Counted from the stretch's first letter, positions 1-9,333 are shown. The stretch is 64,000 nt of DNA from Streptomyces sp. NBC_00425 (GCF_036030735.1 NZ_CP107928.1:5146001-5210000), one strand, 5' to 3'. Translations and numbers: made by a program. The notes: a model not told the origin generated them from the sequence alone.

Positions 1-160
1 CCGGAGCGCCAACTAGGGTGCGGCGCAAGCGTCCCGGTCGTCGTTCCGGCACTTGGCCCACCGGCATTGCGATGTCGGTGGGCGGTGCCACAGTGGGGGA
101 GTGAGCACTGCGAAGACAACCGGGGGACACAGGACTGCAGGGAGGGGGTGAGCTCCGGTC

Positions 161-2134
161 ATGACCGGTATGGGTGTGGAGTTGGGTGCGCAGGCGGCGC
201 GCGCCCGGGCACTGGCCGTGCTGCGCATCCGCAGCCGCGCCCTCGCCCTGGCGCTGTTGCCCGCGGCCGCCGCCGTGATCCTGCTCGTGGGCGGCACCAC
301 CGGACATCTCGTGGGCGCGGGCTGGGACGCCGCGCGCTGGGCGGTGTCCGTCGTCGCGCTCGTCGTGCTGCTCTCGGCCGGGGTGATCGCGCTGGTGGTC
401 GCCCGCGCCCGGCCCGCCGTCAGCCCTACGGTCGCCGTCGCCGAGCAGGCGGCCCCCGACCTCTACCGGCTGGTCCGCGACCTCGCCGACCGGCTGGACG
501 TCCCCGCGCCCTCCGCGATAGCCCTCACACCGGACTGCGACAGCTGGCTGGAGGACCGCACCCACCGGGCCCACGGCTCGCCGCCGCCCCGCGGCGCCGA
601 CGAGATAGCCGGCCCGGCCGGCCCCCGCGGCCCCGTGCACCGTCGTACGGCGGTGGCGCCGGTGCTCGTCATAGGCTCCCCGTTCCTGTGGTGGATGCGG
701 GTGGGAGAGCTGCGGGCCGTCCTGGCCCCGGTCGTCGCCGGCACGGGCCCCTCCGCCCACCCCGACATAGCCGCGGCCCGACGGTACGTGCGCGGGCTGG
801 ACGCCGCGGTGGCCGTCTGCGCCGAGCGCGCCGGCCGGAGTGCGGTCCTGCGCCCCTTCTGTTCCGGGATCGGCTGGGTCGCGCGGCTGATGCTGCGCGG
901 CTGCCAGGTCCACGCCGGTGAGATGGAGCGGGGGGTGGCTGCCGCGGCCGCCGAGCGCGCACAGGCGGTGGACTACGGGCTGCGCATCGTCGCCCAGGAG
1001 CAGGTGGGCCTCGCGTACGCGGGCTGGGACCGGCTCCTCACGCGCGTGGCGCTGCCCGCCTGGCGGATGGGCCGCTGGCCCTCCCGGCTGGACGCGGGAG
1101 TCGTCGCCGCCCTCACCGAGCTGTCCCGCCGCGACCGGCTGGCCGAAGGCTTCGCCTCCCGTCTCGGGGAGCGCCCCGCGTGCGACCTGCTGGAAGAGCC
1201 CGGCGTGGTCGACGAGGCCGCGTCGCTGCTCGCCGCCCGCCTCTTCCACGGCGGTCCCGCGGAGCCCGGCCCGCACTGGTCGCCGGTGGCCTGGGACGAC
1301 TACCCGGACGAGGTCGTGGACCGTAAGTGGCGCACCGACGCGGCCCGCCTCCACCGGGTGCTGGACGCCCTCGGAGTCCGCCGGGCCCCCGATCCCACGG
1401 CGGCCGCCCACGCGGGCGGGCCCACCCTGGCCCGCGTCCTGGACCATCTGACCGACACGGTGCTCCCGGCCGACGGCCGTCTCGCGGCGGACACCCTCCG
1501 CCCGGCGCCCGCACCCGCGTCGGCGGACGGCTCCCCCGCGCTGCCGCTGACGGAGGCCCCCGGCGCGCCTTCCGGCACCGAATCAGCCGACGAGGACACC
1601 GCCGACGCCGCTGCCCGCTCCACTGCCCGCTCCGCTGCCGGTTCCGCTCCCGGGACCGTCCCGCCGGCGGACGCGGCCACGCGTCCCGAGGCCGGTCCCG
1701 ACGGTGACGAGCCGCCTGCCTCCAACCCGCGCAGCGCCGCCCTCGCCGCACGCATCGGCGCCGAGGTCGGCAAGGAGGAGGCGGCTACCGGGGACGCGGC
1801 TCCCGTCGGCCCTCCGGCGTCCGGGCAGGGGCCCGACGCGGCCCTCTGGGACGACGACGCGCTCCCCCTGTTCCCCCTCCAGCCGCCGCGCACCGACCGG
1901 GAGCTCCTCGCCGACCACGTCACGGCGATGGTGTGCTGCGCGGCCATGGACACCGTCGGCGCGACCCCGGGTCTGGACTGGCTGGACGGCCCGACCCTCC
2001 TGGTCGACGGCGAGCGCGTGGCGGACCTCGCTCCCCGGGTCCTCAGCCTCGTCGAGGACGGCGACGCGGTCCCGCTGCGGACCTGGCTGGTGGAGCTGGG
2101 GATACGCCCCGAGAAGCCGGTGCGGCTGGGCTGA
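161..2134 (+). CDS. Membrane protein with degenerate M48-like peptidase region
   Basis: 657 residues. Two membrane segments (about residues 29-46 and 60-81) precede a region (about 98-200) laid out like M48 peptidases: a helical stretch, a DVPAPSAIAL-type strand and GELRAVLAP, where an active enzyme would read ELRAVLAHELGH. The zinc-binding HExxH is absent, so proteolysis is unlikely. Residues about 440-570 are a Pro/Ala/Ser-rich linker, followed by a conserved-looking C-terminal domain of unknown role. ATG at 161 follows GGAGGGGG at about 140; ATG at 170 is an alternative start. The upstream 160 bases hold a hairpin (GCCCACCG/CGGTGGGC near 56-83) and no gene. The family resemblance is inference from motif layout; the coding call itself is secure. 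Confidence 0.8.
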   Translation: MTGMGVELGAQAARARALAVLRIRSRALALALLPAAAAVILLVGGTTGHLVGAGWDAARWAVSVVALVVLLSAGVIALVVARARPAVSPTVAVAEQAAPDLYRLVRDLADRLDVPAPSAIALTPDCDSWLEDRTHRAHGSPPPRGADEIAGPAGPRGPVHRRTAVAPVLVIGSPFLWWMRVGELRAVLAPVVAGTGPSAHPDIAAARRYVRGLDAAVAVCAERAGRSAVLRPFCSGIGWVARLMLRGCQVHAGEMERGVAAAAAERAQAVDYGLRIVAQEQVGLAYAGWDRLLTRVALPAWRMGRWPSRLDAGVVAALTELSRRDRLAEGFASRLGERPACDLLEEPGVVDEAASLLAARLFHGGPAEPGPHWSPVAWDDYPDEVVDRKWRTDAARLHRVLDALGVRRAPDPTAAAHAGGPTLARVLDHLTDTVLPADGRLAADTLRPAPAPASADGSPALPLTEAPGAPSGTESADEDTADAAARSTARSAAGSAPGTVPPADAATRPEAGPDGDEPPASNPRSAALAARIGAEVGKEEAATGDAAPVGPPASGQGPDAALWDDDALPLFPLQPPRTDRELLADHVTAMVCCAAMDTVGATPGLDWLDGPTLLVDGERVADLAPRVLSLVEDGDAVPLRTWLVELGIRPEKPVRLG

Positions 2135-2421
2135 GCGCGGCGAGGCGCGCAGCGCACCGCCCGGCAGGACCACACCGGAGCCGGAGCACCGTCTTCCACT
2201 TTCGGCCAATCCGCAACGAATCGTGACTGTCTGCGCGCGTTATGTGATGTGCTGGGATCGAACGAGCCCATGGCAAGGGCGCGGGACATAGGACAAGCCG
2301 CGCGGGGGCGGGCGGCGGACGACGAGCGGCGGTGGGCTGACCGGCGGCGGGCTGCCGACCTCCGCCGAGCACCCGGCGACGCGCACCGCGCTCAGGTACG
2401 CAAGAGCCCACCAGTAGCAGC

Positions 2422-2481
2422 CAGAGCCGCCAGAGCCGCCAAGAGCCGTCACGAGTCACCACGAGCCATCACGAGCCATCA
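2422..2481. repeat. Ten-base tandem repeat before the amidase-like gene
   Basis: About six consecutive copies of a decamer of consensus RGAGCCRYCA, ending about 25 bases before the next start codon. It sits in the 371-base gap 2135-2505, which otherwise holds only GC-rich sequence without a convincing gene. It could be a simple slippage repeat in the 5' leader. Confidence 0.6.
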
Positions 2482-2505
2482 CGGGGCACAGGGGAGGGGA
2501 GCACC

Positions 2506-4029
2506 ATGGGACCCGGACCAGGACCGAAGCACACCCGCCGATGGGAGTCGGGGGCGCTGGCCCACGCCGTCACGGACCCCTTCGGCCAGGGCCCCGTCCC
2601 CTGGCTGCGCGGCAGCGAGACGTACTTCGACGACACCGGTCAGGTCGTCCCCTGGTACCTGGACCCGAACCCGGTCCCCGGCGCAGCACAGGGCGCCGAC
2701 GGTCCCCGCATCCCCGCCCCGCGCAGCGCGCCCGGCTCCGGCACTCCCCGGTCCGCCGACGACGTCCGCCGACAGATCAAGGGGTTCGTCTCCACGGGCG
2801 CGGTCGCCCCGGGCGAGGCAGTCGACTTCCACGTCACCGTCGACCCGCCCCAGGAGTTCAGCGTCGACGTCTACCGCATCGGCCACTACGACGGCGAGGG
2901 CGCGGCCAAGATCACCACCAGTCCGCGTCTCTCCGGGATCGTCCAGCCTCCGCCGCTGACCGCCGACCGCACGGTCTCCTGCCATCACTGGTGGCTCTCC
3001 TGGCGGCTGCAGGTCCCGTCGTACTGGAACGTCGGCGCGTACGTCGCCGTCCTCACCACCGTCGACGGCTACCGGTCGCACGTGCCCTTCACGGTCCGCG
3101 ACCATCGTCCCGCCGACCTGCTCCTCGTGCTCCCCGACGTCACCTGGCAGGCCTACAACCTGTATCCCGAGGACGGCCGCACCGGCGCCAGCCTCTACCA
3201 CGCGTGGGACGACGACGGGCGGCTCCTCGGCGAGGCCGACGCGGCGACCACGGTCTCCTTCGACCGTCCGTACGCCGGCGCGGGCCTTCCGCTGCACGTC
3301 GGCCACGCCTACGACTTCATCCGCTGGGCGGAGCGTTACGGCTACGACGTCGCCTACGCCGACGCCCGCGACCTGCACGTCGGCGCAGTCGATCCCACCC
3401 GCTACCGCGGCCTGGTCTTCCCCGGACACGACGAGTACTGGTCGACGCGTATGCGCCGCACCGTGGAGCTCGCCCGCGACAGCGGCACCTCGCTGGTCTT
3501 CCTCTCCGCCAACTCCCTCTACTGGCAGGTCGAGTTGGGCCCGTCGCCGTCGGGCGTCCCGGGCCGTCTGCTCACCTGCCGCAAACGCCGGGGGCCCGGG
3601 CGGCCCGTGCTGTGGCGTGAGATCGATCGGGCCGAGCAGCAGCTGATCGGCATCCAGTACGCGGGGCGGGTGCCCGAGCCGCACCCGCTGATCGTCCGCA
3701 ACGCCGGACACTGGCTGTGGGAGGCGACCGGAGCGGTCGAGGGCGACGGCATCGAGCACCTGGTCGCAGGAGAGGCCGACCGCTACTTCCCGCGGACCGC
3801 GCTGCCGCCCCACGAGGAGCGCATCCTCCTCGCCCACTCCCCGTACAGCGACAGTCAGGGCGTCTCGCGCCACCAGGAGACCTCCCTCTACCGGGCCCCC
3901 TCCGGCGCCCTGGTCTTCGCCTCCGGCACCTTTGCCTGGTCCCCGGCCCTGGACCGCCCCGGCCACGCGGATCCCCGCATCCAGCGGGCCACCGCCAACC
4001 TCCTGGACCGCATCTGCAAGCGCGACTGA
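2506..4029 (+). CDS. N,N-dimethylformamidase beta-subunit-like protein
   Basis: 507 residues. The whole protein resembles the large-subunit-like domain of N,N-dimethylformamidases: an early YFDD-containing segment, an Ig-like strand region (about 85-200) with DVYRIGHYDGEGA, and a glutamine-amidotransferase-like fold with GHDEYWS near residues 307-313 and SANSLYWQ shortly after. Such actinobacterial proteins are annotated by similarity only; the substrate is unknown and amide hydrolysis is inferred. ATG is preceded by a strong purine-rich ribosome site (GGGGAGGGGAG). No signal peptide or membrane segment is visible. It sits 117 bases before purC on the same strand but shows no obvious link to purine synthesis. 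Confidence 0.85.
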   Translation: MGPGPGPKHTRRWESGALAHAVTDPFGQGPVPWLRGSETYFDDTGQVVPWYLDPNPVPGAAQGADGPRIPAPRSAPGSGTPRSADDVRRQIKGFVSTGAVAPGEAVDFHVTVDPPQEFSVDVYRIGHYDGEGAAKITTSPRLSGIVQPPPLTADRTVSCHHWWLSWRLQVPSYWNVGAYVAVLTTVDGYRSHVPFTVRDHRPADLLLVLPDVTWQAYNLYPEDGRTGASLYHAWDDDGRLLGEADAATTVSFDRPYAGAGLPLHVGHAYDFIRWAERYGYDVAYADARDLHVGAVDPTRYRGLVFPGHDEYWSTRMRRTVELARDSGTSLVFLSANSLYWQVELGPSPSGVPGRLLTCRKRRGPGRPVLWREIDRAEQQLIGIQYAGRVPEPHPLIVRNAGHWLWEATGAVEGDGIEHLVAGEADRYFPRTALPPHEERILLAHSPYSDSQGVSRHQETSLYRAPSGALVFASGTFAWSPALDRPGHADPRIQRATANLLDRICKRD

Positions 4030-4146
4030 CATCCGTGAGGCCCGCTCGCCCACACCGGTGTCCCCGCTCGCCCCACCCCGCTGTCCTCGGCCGATCCCGA
4101 TGTACGGGACAATCGGCCCACTGAGACAGAACCACGGGGAGGAACC

Positions 4147-5046
4147 GTGTCCGGATTCGTAGAAAAGCCCGAGCCCCTCCAGGTGCCGGGCCTGGTGCAT
4201 CTGCACACCGGCAAGGTGCGCGAGCTGTACCAGAACGAGGCGGGCGACCTCGTGATGGTCGCCAGTGACCGAACGTCGGCCTTCGACTGGGTGCTGCCGA
4301 CCGAGATCCCCGACAAGGGCCGCATCCTGACCCAGCTCTCCCTGTGGTGGTTCGACCAGCTCGCCGACCTGGTCCCGAACCACGTCCTCAGCACGCAACT
4401 GCCCGGCGGCGCCCCCGCCGACTGGGCCGGTCGCACCCTGGTCTGCAAGTCGCTGCGGATGGTCCCCGTCGAGTGCGTGGCCCGCGGCTACCTCACCGGC
4501 TCGGGCCTCGTCGAGTACAAGGAGTCCCGCACGGTCTGCGGGCTCGCCCTCCCCGAGGGCCTGGTCGACGGCAGCGAACTGCCCGCCCCGATCTTCACCC
4601 CGGCCACCAAGGCGGCCGTCGGCGAGCACGACGAGAACGTCTCCTACGAGGAGGTGGCCCGTCAGGTCGGCGCCGACACCGCCGCCCAGCTCCGCCAGGC
4701 GACCCTCGCCGTCTACGGCCGCGCCCGCGACATCGCCCGGGACCGGGGCGTCATCCTCGCCGACACCAAGTTCGAGTTCGGCTTCGAGGGTGACGACCTG
4801 GTCATCGCCGACGAGGTCCTCACCCCGGACTCGTCCCGCTTCTGGCCGGCCGACCAGTGGCAGCCGGGCCGCGCGCAGCCCTCGTACGACAAGCAGTTCG
4901 TGCGCGACTGGCTGACCTCCGCCGAGTCCGGCTGGGACCGGCACGGCGAGCAGCCCCCGCCGCCGCTGCCCCAGCACATCGTGGACGCGACCCGCGCGAA
5001 GTACGTCGAGGCCTACGAGCGCCTCACGGGCGTCGGCTGGGAGTGA
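4147..5046 (+). CDS. purC: SAICAR synthetase PurC
   Basis: 299 residues, full length. Phosphoribosylaminoimidazole-succinocarboxamide synthase joins aspartate to CAIR using ATP in the cytosolic de novo purine pathway. Family motifs are clear: GKVRELY (22-28), DRTSAFD (41-47) and TPATKAAVGEHDENVS (151-166), then DTKFEFG. The start is GTG with GGGGAGG immediately upstream. A strong hairpin terminator follows the stop codon. Other purine genes (purSQL, purF, purM) lie 5-12 kb downstream on the same strand, so the pathway is dispersed here and not held in one operon. Confidence 0.97.
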   Translation: MSGFVEKPEPLQVPGLVHLHTGKVRELYQNEAGDLVMVASDRTSAFDWVLPTEIPDKGRILTQLSLWWFDQLADLVPNHVLSTQLPGGAPADWAGRTLVCKSLRMVPVECVARGYLTGSGLVEYKESRTVCGLALPEGLVDGSELPAPIFTPATKAAVGEHDENVSYEEVARQVGADTAAQLRQATLAVYGRARDIARDRGVILADTKFEFGFEGDDLVIADEVLTPDSSRFWPADQWQPGRAQPSYDKQFVRDWLTSAESGWDRHGEQPPPPLPQHIVDATRAKYVEAYERLTGVGWE

Positions 5047-5048
5047 CG

Positions 5049-5080
5049 GAAAAGGCCCCGGTCGATGACCGGGGCCTTTC
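5049..5080. terminator. Hairpin terminator after purC
   Basis: Perfect stem AAAGGCCCCGGTC/GACCGGGGCCTTT with a three-base loop. It is usable from both sides and lies between purC and the converging tRNA-Gly gene. Confidence 0.85.
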
Positions 5081-5082
5081 GA

Positions 5083-5158
5083 TGGAGCGGACGACGAGGC
5101 TCGAACTCGCGACCTCAACCTTGGCAAGGTTGCGCTCTACCAACTGAGCTACGTCCGC
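5083..5158 (-). tRNA. tRNA-Gly(GCC), copy 1
   Basis: Reverse strand gives a full cloverleaf: acceptor GCGGACG/CGTCCGC, anticodon loop TTGCCAA (anticodon GCC), TTCGAGC T-loop, U discriminator and an encoded CCA (5083-5085). An identical copy lies at 9258-9333. The identity (83 bases, 5077-5159 against 9252-9334) extends slightly beyond the tRNA. Confidence 0.97.
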
Positions 5159-5195
5159 AGTGCGCCGGTGTGAACGTTCTGTGGCGCGACGCCAA

Positions 5196-5804
5196 CTATA
5201 CCCAACCCCGCTCCCGTGCGAGCCGCACCGCGGCATGCCTGTTCTCCGTCCCGAGCTTGGAGACGGCCGACGACAGGTAGTTCCGTACCGTGCCCTGCGA
5301 GAGCGCGGCCCGCTCGGCGATCTCCGCGACGGGAGCCCCGTCGGCGGCGAGTTCGAGCACCTCCGCCTCGCGCGCGGTCAGCGGCGAGTCGCCGGCGGAG
5401 ATCGCGTCGGCGGCCAACTCCGGGTCGACGTAACGGTTCCCGGCGTGCACCGTGCGGATGATCTCCGCGAGCCGCCGGGCGCTCACGGTCTTGGGGACGA
5501 ACCCGCGCACACCTGCCGCAAGCGCCCGTTTGAGATGCCCCGGCCGTCCGTGACTCGTGACGATCAGCGCCCGGCAGTCGGGCAGTTCGGTCCGCAGGGA
5601 TGTGGCGACCTTCACACCGTCCGCGCCCGGCATCTGCAGATCCAGGACGGCGACGTCCGGGCGGTGGGCCAGGGCCATCGCCAGCGCCTCCGGCCCGGTG
5701 GCCGCCTCGGCGACGATCATCAGGTCGTCCTCCAGGGAGAGCAGCGCGGCCAGGGCGCCCCGGATGAGGTGCTCGTCGTCGGCGAGCAGCACCCGCACCG
5801 TCAT
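5196..5804 (-). CDS. NarL/LuxR-type response regulator
   Basis: 202 residues. Receiver domain with DD at 9-10, phospho-acceptor Asp55 (VLDLQMPG), Thr83 and Lys105, followed by a LuxR-type helix-turn-helix from about residue 138 (LTAREAEVLELAADG...TVRNYLSSAVSKL). It is the DNA-binding output of the adjacent kinase. Its ATG overlaps the kinase stop codon by four bases and a strong GGAGGT lies in the kinase 3' end, so the pair is translationally coupled. By analogy with DesK/DesR-like systems next to ABC exporters it probably controls the exporter genes just upstream. Confidence 0.95.
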   Translation of the reverse strand: MTVRVLLADDEHLIRGALAALLSLEDDLMIVAEAATGPEALAMALAHRPDVAVLDLQMPGADGVKVATSLRTELPDCRALIVTSHGRPGHLKRALAAGVRGFVPKTVSARRLAEIIRTVHAGNRYVDPELAADAISAGDSPLTAREAEVLELAADGAPVAEIAERAALSQGTVRNYLSSAVSKLGTENRHAAVRLARERGWV

Positions 5805-7144
5805 GAAGTGACCTCCTTCACAGCGCCCTTCCCGTTCAGCGGCACCTGCGCGACCACCCGGTACCCGCCCGTCCCGACGAACCCCGCCTGCAACGTCCCG
5901 TCGACCCTGAGCAGCCGCTCCCGCAGCCCGGCGAGCCCCGACCCGCCCCGGCCCCTGTCTTCCCGGCTCCTGTCTTCCCGGCTCCTGTCCTCACGGACGG
6001 TGTCGTCCCGGTCGGTGTCGTTCCGCTGTGGGGCCGGTGGGGCCGGTGGCGAGTCCGGCCGCGCACCGTCGTTCTCCACCGTCAGCACCACGCACCCCTC
6101 CGTCCTCCGCAGAACCACCGAACACCGCTCCGCGGCCCCGTGCCGCAGCACGTTCGTGGTGCTCTCCCGCACCACCCAGCCGAGCGCCGACTGCACCTCG
6201 GCGGGCAGCGCCCCGGCGTCCCCGTTCACCTCGCACGCGATCCCCGCCGCCCGCAACACCCCCTGCGCTCCCGCGAGTTCGGCCCCGAGGTCGGCCTCCC
6301 GATAGCCCCGGACGACGTCGCGCACCTCGCGCTGCGACTCCTGCGCGATGCGCTGTACCTCGATCATCTGCTCCACGGCGTCCGCCCGCCCGCGGCGGGC
6401 CAGCTGCACGGCCAGCTCGCTCTTCAGGGCGATCACCGCCAGGTTCCGCCCCATGACGTCGTGCAGATCCCGCCCGAACCGCAGCCGTTCCTCGGCGACG
6501 GCGAGCCGGGCCTCGACCTCACGGGCGCGCTCCGCCTCCCAGAGCACGGACAGGGTCCAGGCGCCCCAGCGGCCGGCCAGCAGCGAGAAGAGCGTTCCGA
6601 ACGCGGTGAGCATCCCGATCGCCAGGATCCCGGGGAGGTCCGGTTCGGTCCAGGCGAACACGGCCGTCAGCACCACGGAGAGCACGAGAGACCGCCGCAG
6701 GAACACCGTGACGGGGACGACGAGCCCGTACAGCAGCCCGAGAGGCAGCAGCACGGCTCCGACGAACAGTCTGACCGCCACCGCGTCGGTGCCGCCCTGC
6801 GCGGCGAGAGCGAGGATCAGCGCCAGTTCCAGGGCCAGCAGGACGGCGGAGGGGCGCAGCGCGCGGGACGGGAGTTCGGTCCGGCCCAGGTAGTGGTCGA
6901 GCGCCGGCCGGGTGAGCCGGTTCGCCTCCACGCAGCTCAGGGCGCCTGCGAAAAGCAGCAACCCGCCGAGGGCCAGCGGGAGGGGCCGCCGGTCGACGGT
7001 GCCGACCAGCGGCAGCGCCAGCCAGGACAGGGAGAAGAACCAGGTCGTGACGTACCAGGTGAGCACGCTCTGCAGCTCCACCCGCTCCGCCTTGCTGCGT
7101 TCGCGCCAGTGGCGTCCGTGCCATCCCCGTATCCAGCCGAACAC
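5801..7144 (-). CDS. Sensor histidine kinase, HisKA_3 type
   Basis: 447 residues from a GTG start whose GAGGAG site overlaps the permease stop; longer upstream reading would run into the permease gene. The N-terminal half is membranous (about six hydrophobic segments, residues 30-190). The dimerisation/phospho-acceptor helix has His228 in RDLHDVMG, followed by an HATPase_c domain with N-box ESTTNVLRHG and a late G-box GGSGLAGL. The ATP lid carries an unusual charged insertion with SREDR repeated, encoded by three 15-base tandem repeats (5951-5996). It is co-transcribed with the response regulator downstream and the ABC transporter upstream. The stimulus is unknown; envelope or lipid stress would fit similar systems. 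Confidence 0.93.
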   Translation of the reverse strand: MFGWIRGWHGRHWRERSKAERVELQSVLTWYVTTWFFSLSWLALPLVGTVDRRPLPLALGGLLLFAGALSCVEANRLTRPALDHYLGRTELPSRALRPSAVLLALELALILALAAQGGTDAVAVRLFVGAVLLPLGLLYGLVVPVTVFLRRSLVLSVVLTAVFAWTEPDLPGILAIGMLTAFGTLFSLLAGRWGAWTLSVLWEAERAREVEARLAVAEERLRFGRDLHDVMGRNLAVIALKSELAVQLARRGRADAVEQMIEVQRIAQESQREVRDVVRGYREADLGAELAGAQGVLRAAGIACEVNGDAGALPAEVQSALGWVVRESTTNVLRHGAAERCSVVLRRTEGCVVLTVENDGARPDSPPAPPAPQRNDTDRDDTVREDRSREDRSREDRGRGGSGLAGLRERLLRVDGTLQAGFVGTGGYRVVAQVPLNGKGAVKEVTS

Positions 7145-7158
7145 CGTTTCACCGCTCC

Positions 7159-8109
7159 TCAGCGCCTCGGCTCCCACCGGAACCACCGCCGTACAGCAAA
7201 CACCGCGAGCAGGGTCCAGGCCAGTGCGGTCGCCAGTGCGCCGAGGGCCTCGTAGGCGGACAGGCTCCCGGTCCAGCCGCCCCGGATCAGGGTGATCACC
7301 GGGGACAGCGGAAGCAGTTGGCAGAAGGACGCGAGCCGGTCGGGGAGCAGTTCCAGCGGGACGGCCATGCCGGAGCCGGTCATCGACACCAGCACCAGTG
7401 GCGCCGTGGTGACCTGTGCGCTCTCCACGGTCCGGGTCAGGGCCGCGGTGAGCGCCGCGAGCGCCGCGCACATCGCGAGCCCCGCCAACAGCCCCAGGAC
7501 CGCGAGCTGGGGCGCCTTCGGGGCCGGCAGGTCCAGCACGACGGTGGAGCCGGCCACCAGCACGAGGGACTGCATCAGCCCTGTGGCGAGGACCGGCAGC
7601 GCCGATCCGCAGAGGATCTCGGCGTCCCGCAGCTCACCGGTGCGCAGCCGCTTCAGCACCAACTCCTCGCGCCGGGCGGTGTAGACGGACGACAGCGCCT
7701 GGTACACCCCGAACAGCAGCGAGAAGCCGATGGCGGCGGGCAGCAGGACCAGACCGGCGGTGAGCCCGACGTCCGCGACGTCCATGCCGTCGACCACCGA
7801 GACGAGACCGATCGGCAGCACGAGCGGCACGAGGAGCGCCAGGGCGAGTGTGCTCCTGCTGCGCCCGAGAAGCGTCAGCTCGGCCCGGCCGAGGGCGGCG
7901 ATCCGTCCCGACGGCGTCGTGACCGCACGCGTGACCGCCCGACCGGCGACCCCCGCCACCGTCGTCCCACGCGTGCCGCCGGGCACTGTCGTCCCACCCG
8001 TGCCGCCCGCCTCGCCCGCCCCGCTCATATCGCCCGTTCCGCCCGCTCCGCTCGCCCTGCCTGCCCTGCTCACACCACTCGCTCCGCTGGTCCCGCGCGC
8101 CTCGCTCAT
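7159..8109 (-). CDS. ABC-2 type exporter permease
   Basis: 316 residues. About six hydrophobic segments from residue 85 to the end are typical of ABC-2 membrane proteins (drug or lipid exporters). ATG overlaps the ATPase TGA (ATGA, 8106-8109), supporting coupling. The first ~65 residues are an unusual Gly/Ala/Thr-rich low-complexity stretch (repeated GTGG and RAG/SGAG motifs), coded by C/G-rich repeats. It may be a genuine disordered tail, or translation may begin at the internal GTG near residue 63. Confidence 0.9.
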   Translation of the reverse strand: MSEARGTSGASGVSRAGRASGAGGTGDMSGAGEAGGTGGTTVPGGTRGTTVAGVAGRAVTRAVTTPSGRIAALGRAELTLLGRSRSTLALALLVPLVLPIGLVSVVDGMDVADVGLTAGLVLLPAAIGFSLLFGVYQALSSVYTARREELVLKRLRTGELRDAEILCGSALPVLATGLMQSLVLVAGSTVVLDLPAPKAPQLAVLGLLAGLAMCAALAALTAALTRTVESAQVTTAPLVLVSMTGSGMAVPLELLPDRLASFCQLLPLSPVITLIRGGWTGSLSAYEALGALATALAWTLLAVFAVRRWFRWEPRR

Positions 8110-9104
8110 GCCGTTCGCCCCCCTCGTACCGCGACCGTCGTGTCCGGGCCGCCTCCGACGCCGAGGTGACTCTCGGGATCGTCCGACGCCTCCCGGGCGA
8201 TGCCGAGGAACGCCTCCTCCAGTGAGGCCGACCGCACGTCGAGCCCGCGCAGTGTCACTCCGGCCCGGTCGGCCCACACCAGCAGTCCGGTCGCCGCCCG
8301 CTGCAACTCCCGTGTGCGCAGCCGTACGAGGCGACCGTCGGCCTCGTGGCCGCACACGCCGAGCTCCCCCAGCGGCGGCAGGTCGCCCACGAAGTACCCT
8401 TCGGGCAGCTCGAAGGCGATCCGGGAGGGCTGGGCGCCGGTCACCTCCGCGGGCGTTCCGGAGGCGGCGATGCGGCCGCGGTGCAGGATGGCCAGCCGGT
8501 CGGCGAGGTTCTCCGCCTCCTCCAGGTGGTGCGTGGTGAGAAGGACCGTCGTACCGGCGTCGCGCAGAGCGCGCACCAGGTCCCAGGTGTCGCGCCGGCC
8601 CTCGGCGTCCAGGCCGGTCGTCGGCTCGTCGAGGAACAGGACTTCGGGGTCGCCGAGCACCGCGAGCGCCAGGTCGAGGCGTCGCCGCTCGCCGCCGGAC
8701 AACTGCTTGACCCGGACGTCCGCCCGTTCGGCGAGTCCGACGAGCGCCAGCGCCTCCCCGGCCGGACGGGCGCCGCTCACGCAGCCGGCCCACATCCGCG
8801 CGGTCTCGGCGACGGTCAGTTCGGAGGGGAAGCCGCCCTCCTGGAGCATCACGCCGGTGCGCGGCCGCACGGCGGCCCGTTCGGCGTACGGGTCGTGGCC
8901 GAGGACCCTGATCCGTCCGCCGTCCGGACGCGCGAGTCCTTCCAGCAGTTCGACGGTCGACGTCTTCCCGGCCCCGTTGGTGCCGAGCAGCGCGAAGACC
9001 TCCCCGCGGCGCACGTGGAAGGAGATTCCACGGACCGCCTCGAACTCGCCCCCGTACACACGCCGGAGGCCGGTGGCCTCGATCACGTGCTCATTCGTGT
9101 CCAT
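8106..9104 (-). CDS. ABC transporter ATP-binding protein (DrrA-like)
   Basis: 332 residues. Complete nucleotide-binding domain: Walker A GTNGAGKT (41-48), Q-loop Gln88, signature LSGGE (135-139), Walker B VLFLDE (155-160) and switch His192. The ~100-residue C-terminal extension after the ATPase core is typical of DrrA-like export ATPases. It is the first gene of a four-gene operon (ATPase, permease, kinase, regulator), each overlapping or nearly touching the next. ATG follows GGGGAGG. The substrate cannot be told from sequence. Confidence 0.95.
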   Translation of the reverse strand: MDTNEHVIEATGLRRVYGGEFEAVRGISFHVRRGEVFALLGTNGAGKTSTVELLEGLARPDGGRIRVLGHDPYAERAAVRPRTGVMLQEGGFPSELTVAETARMWAGCVSGARPAGEALALVGLAERADVRVKQLSGGERRRLDLALAVLGDPEVLFLDEPTTGLDAEGRRDTWDLVRALRDAGTTVLLTTHHLEEAENLADRLAILHRGRIAASGTPAEVTGAQPSRIAFELPEGYFVGDLPPLGELGVCGHEADGRLVRLRTRELQRAATGLLVWADRAGVTLRGLDVRSASLEEAFLGIAREASDDPESHLGVGGGPDTTVAVRGGRTA

Positions 9105-9220
9105 GTCCCGAGCCTCCCCGCGCAGGGGAGGGCCGGGCAGTGCGAGGTGTCACCAGTGCGTATGACAAATGTCAGACGGCCCGTGCGGCGCCCACGGCGG
9201 TACGGGCGGCCGGGGCGCAC

Positions 9221-9255
9221 GAAAAGACCCCGGTCCACTGGACCGGGGTCTTTTC
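9221..9255. terminator. Perfect palindromic terminator before tRNA-Gly copy 2
   Basis: Perfect 17-base arms (GAAAAGACCCCGGTCCA and its complement) around a single central base, ending in TTTTC. It lies just downstream of the reverse-strand tRNA-Gly genes and so probably ends their transcript. Confidence 0.85.
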
Positions 9256-9257
9256 GA

Positions 9258-9333
9258 TGGAGCGGACGACGAGGCTCGAACTCGCGACCTCAACCTTGGC
9301 AAGGTTGCGCTCTACCAACTGAGCTACGTCCGC
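9258..9333 (-). tRNA. tRNA-Gly(GCC), copy 2
   Basis: Identical to the gene at 5083-5158, including encoded CCA (9258-9260) and several flanking bases. The two copies are in the same orientation and bracket the ABC/two-component operon. Confidence 0.97.

Noticed and set aside
2479..5127. 882-codon frame antisense to the amidase-like gene and purC
   Set aside because: It spans two well-supported genes, an intergenic gap and a tRNA end on the opposite strand.
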